Positions 17,057-17,132 of a stretch of 17,132 nt of DNA are shown one piece after another (positions within the stretch are counted from its first letter, which is position 1; each line of letters opens with the position of its first letter). This stretch comes from Chloroflexota bacterium. Lineage in GTDB: Bacteria; Chloroflexota; Limnocylindria; QHBO01. A program made the translations under genes and the position numbers. The notes under the pieces are model-generated. The model ran no database searches. It had not been told where the DNA came from and was given only the letters and a program-made list of their open reading frames with translations. The stretch covers positions 1-17,132 of the forward strand of contig JADLBB010000064.1 of NCBI GenBank assembly GCA_020848055.1, in the 5' to 3' direction.

Positions 17057-17131
17057 TGGTAGCGGAGGGCGGATTCGAACCACCGACCAAGGGCTTATGA
17101 GTCCCCTGCTCTACCTCTGAGCTACTCCGCC
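17057..17131 (-). tRNA. tRNA with CAU anticodon (Met elongator, or possibly Ile2)
   Basis: A complete 75-base cloverleaf with an encoded CCA. The acceptor stem GGCGGAG pairs with CTCCGCT (one G-U at 1-72); the D arm is GCTC-AGAGGTA-GAGC; the anticodon loop is CTCATAA; the variable loop is TGGTC; the T arm is GGTGG-TTCGAAT-CCGCC; the discriminator is A. The anticodon stem has a 31-39 A-G mismatch and a G-U at 27-43. It is not initiator tRNA, because bases 1 and 72 are paired and the three G-C pairs are missing. Met elongator and Ile2 cannot be separated with certainty by eye; the neighbouring tilS makes Ile2 worth testing. Confidence 0.93.
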
Positions 17132-17132
17132 A

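Overview
The window is compact, GC-rich bacterial chromosome. Every gene I can support lies on the minus strand, and no gene-free stretch exceeds about 170 bases. The content is core genome: topoisomerase I, DprA, ComM, FtsH, TilS and a CAU-anticodon tRNA. I see no insertion sequences, prophage genes, CRISPR arrays or rRNA. GC-rich codon use, GTG and TTG starts, many ATGA/GTGA overlaps, TATACT-like -10 boxes, and the mix of gene families fit an uncultured high-GC Chloroflexota-type bacterium (for example a Limnocylindria/Ellin6529-like lineage). That assignment is inference, not proof.

Layout, read in the direction of transcription from the right edge. (1) tRNA-CAU (17131-17057), then tilS (16956-15994), then ftsH (15842-13875), the last with its own promoter and an 18-bp dyad near the predicted transcript start. 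(2) A promoter followed by a DnaB-like RecA-fold ATPase that lacks the DnaB N-terminal domain (13715-12618). A J-domain protein with a C-terminal FGRYxG motif (12604-12143) follows, then a HAD hydrolase (12111-11374), a ThpR/LigT-type 2H phosphoesterase (11377-10793) and a Nudix protein (10796-10203). The last three overlap by ATGA. (3) An operon of nfeD-like membrane protease (10165-8810), SPFH/band 7 protein (8805-7906) and membrane-anchored alpha/beta hydrolase (7909-6995). The nfeD transcript looks leaderless. (4) A receiver-ParA/MinD fusion of the CpaE type (6918-5725), preceded by a TATAAT box and a 16-bp dyad. (5) A structured leader, then comM (5553-4042) and dprA (4045-2876), which overlap by GTGA. 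(6) A secreted CAP-domain protein with Big_5-like modules (2782-1112). (7) topA (991-1), which runs off the left edge.

How the genes relate: dprA, comM and topA concern uptake, processing and topology of DNA. tilS and the CAU tRNA may be functionally linked if the tRNA is the Ile2 species. nfeD and SPFH are a known partnership in membrane-domain organisation and quality control, and FtsH is the other membrane protease here. The DnaB-like ATPase and J protein form a less familiar pair. I did not find a clear new defence or mobile system. The most interesting unexplained signals are regulatory (the comM leader and the dyads at ftsH and the CpaE-like gene) and the DnaB-like/J-protein pair.
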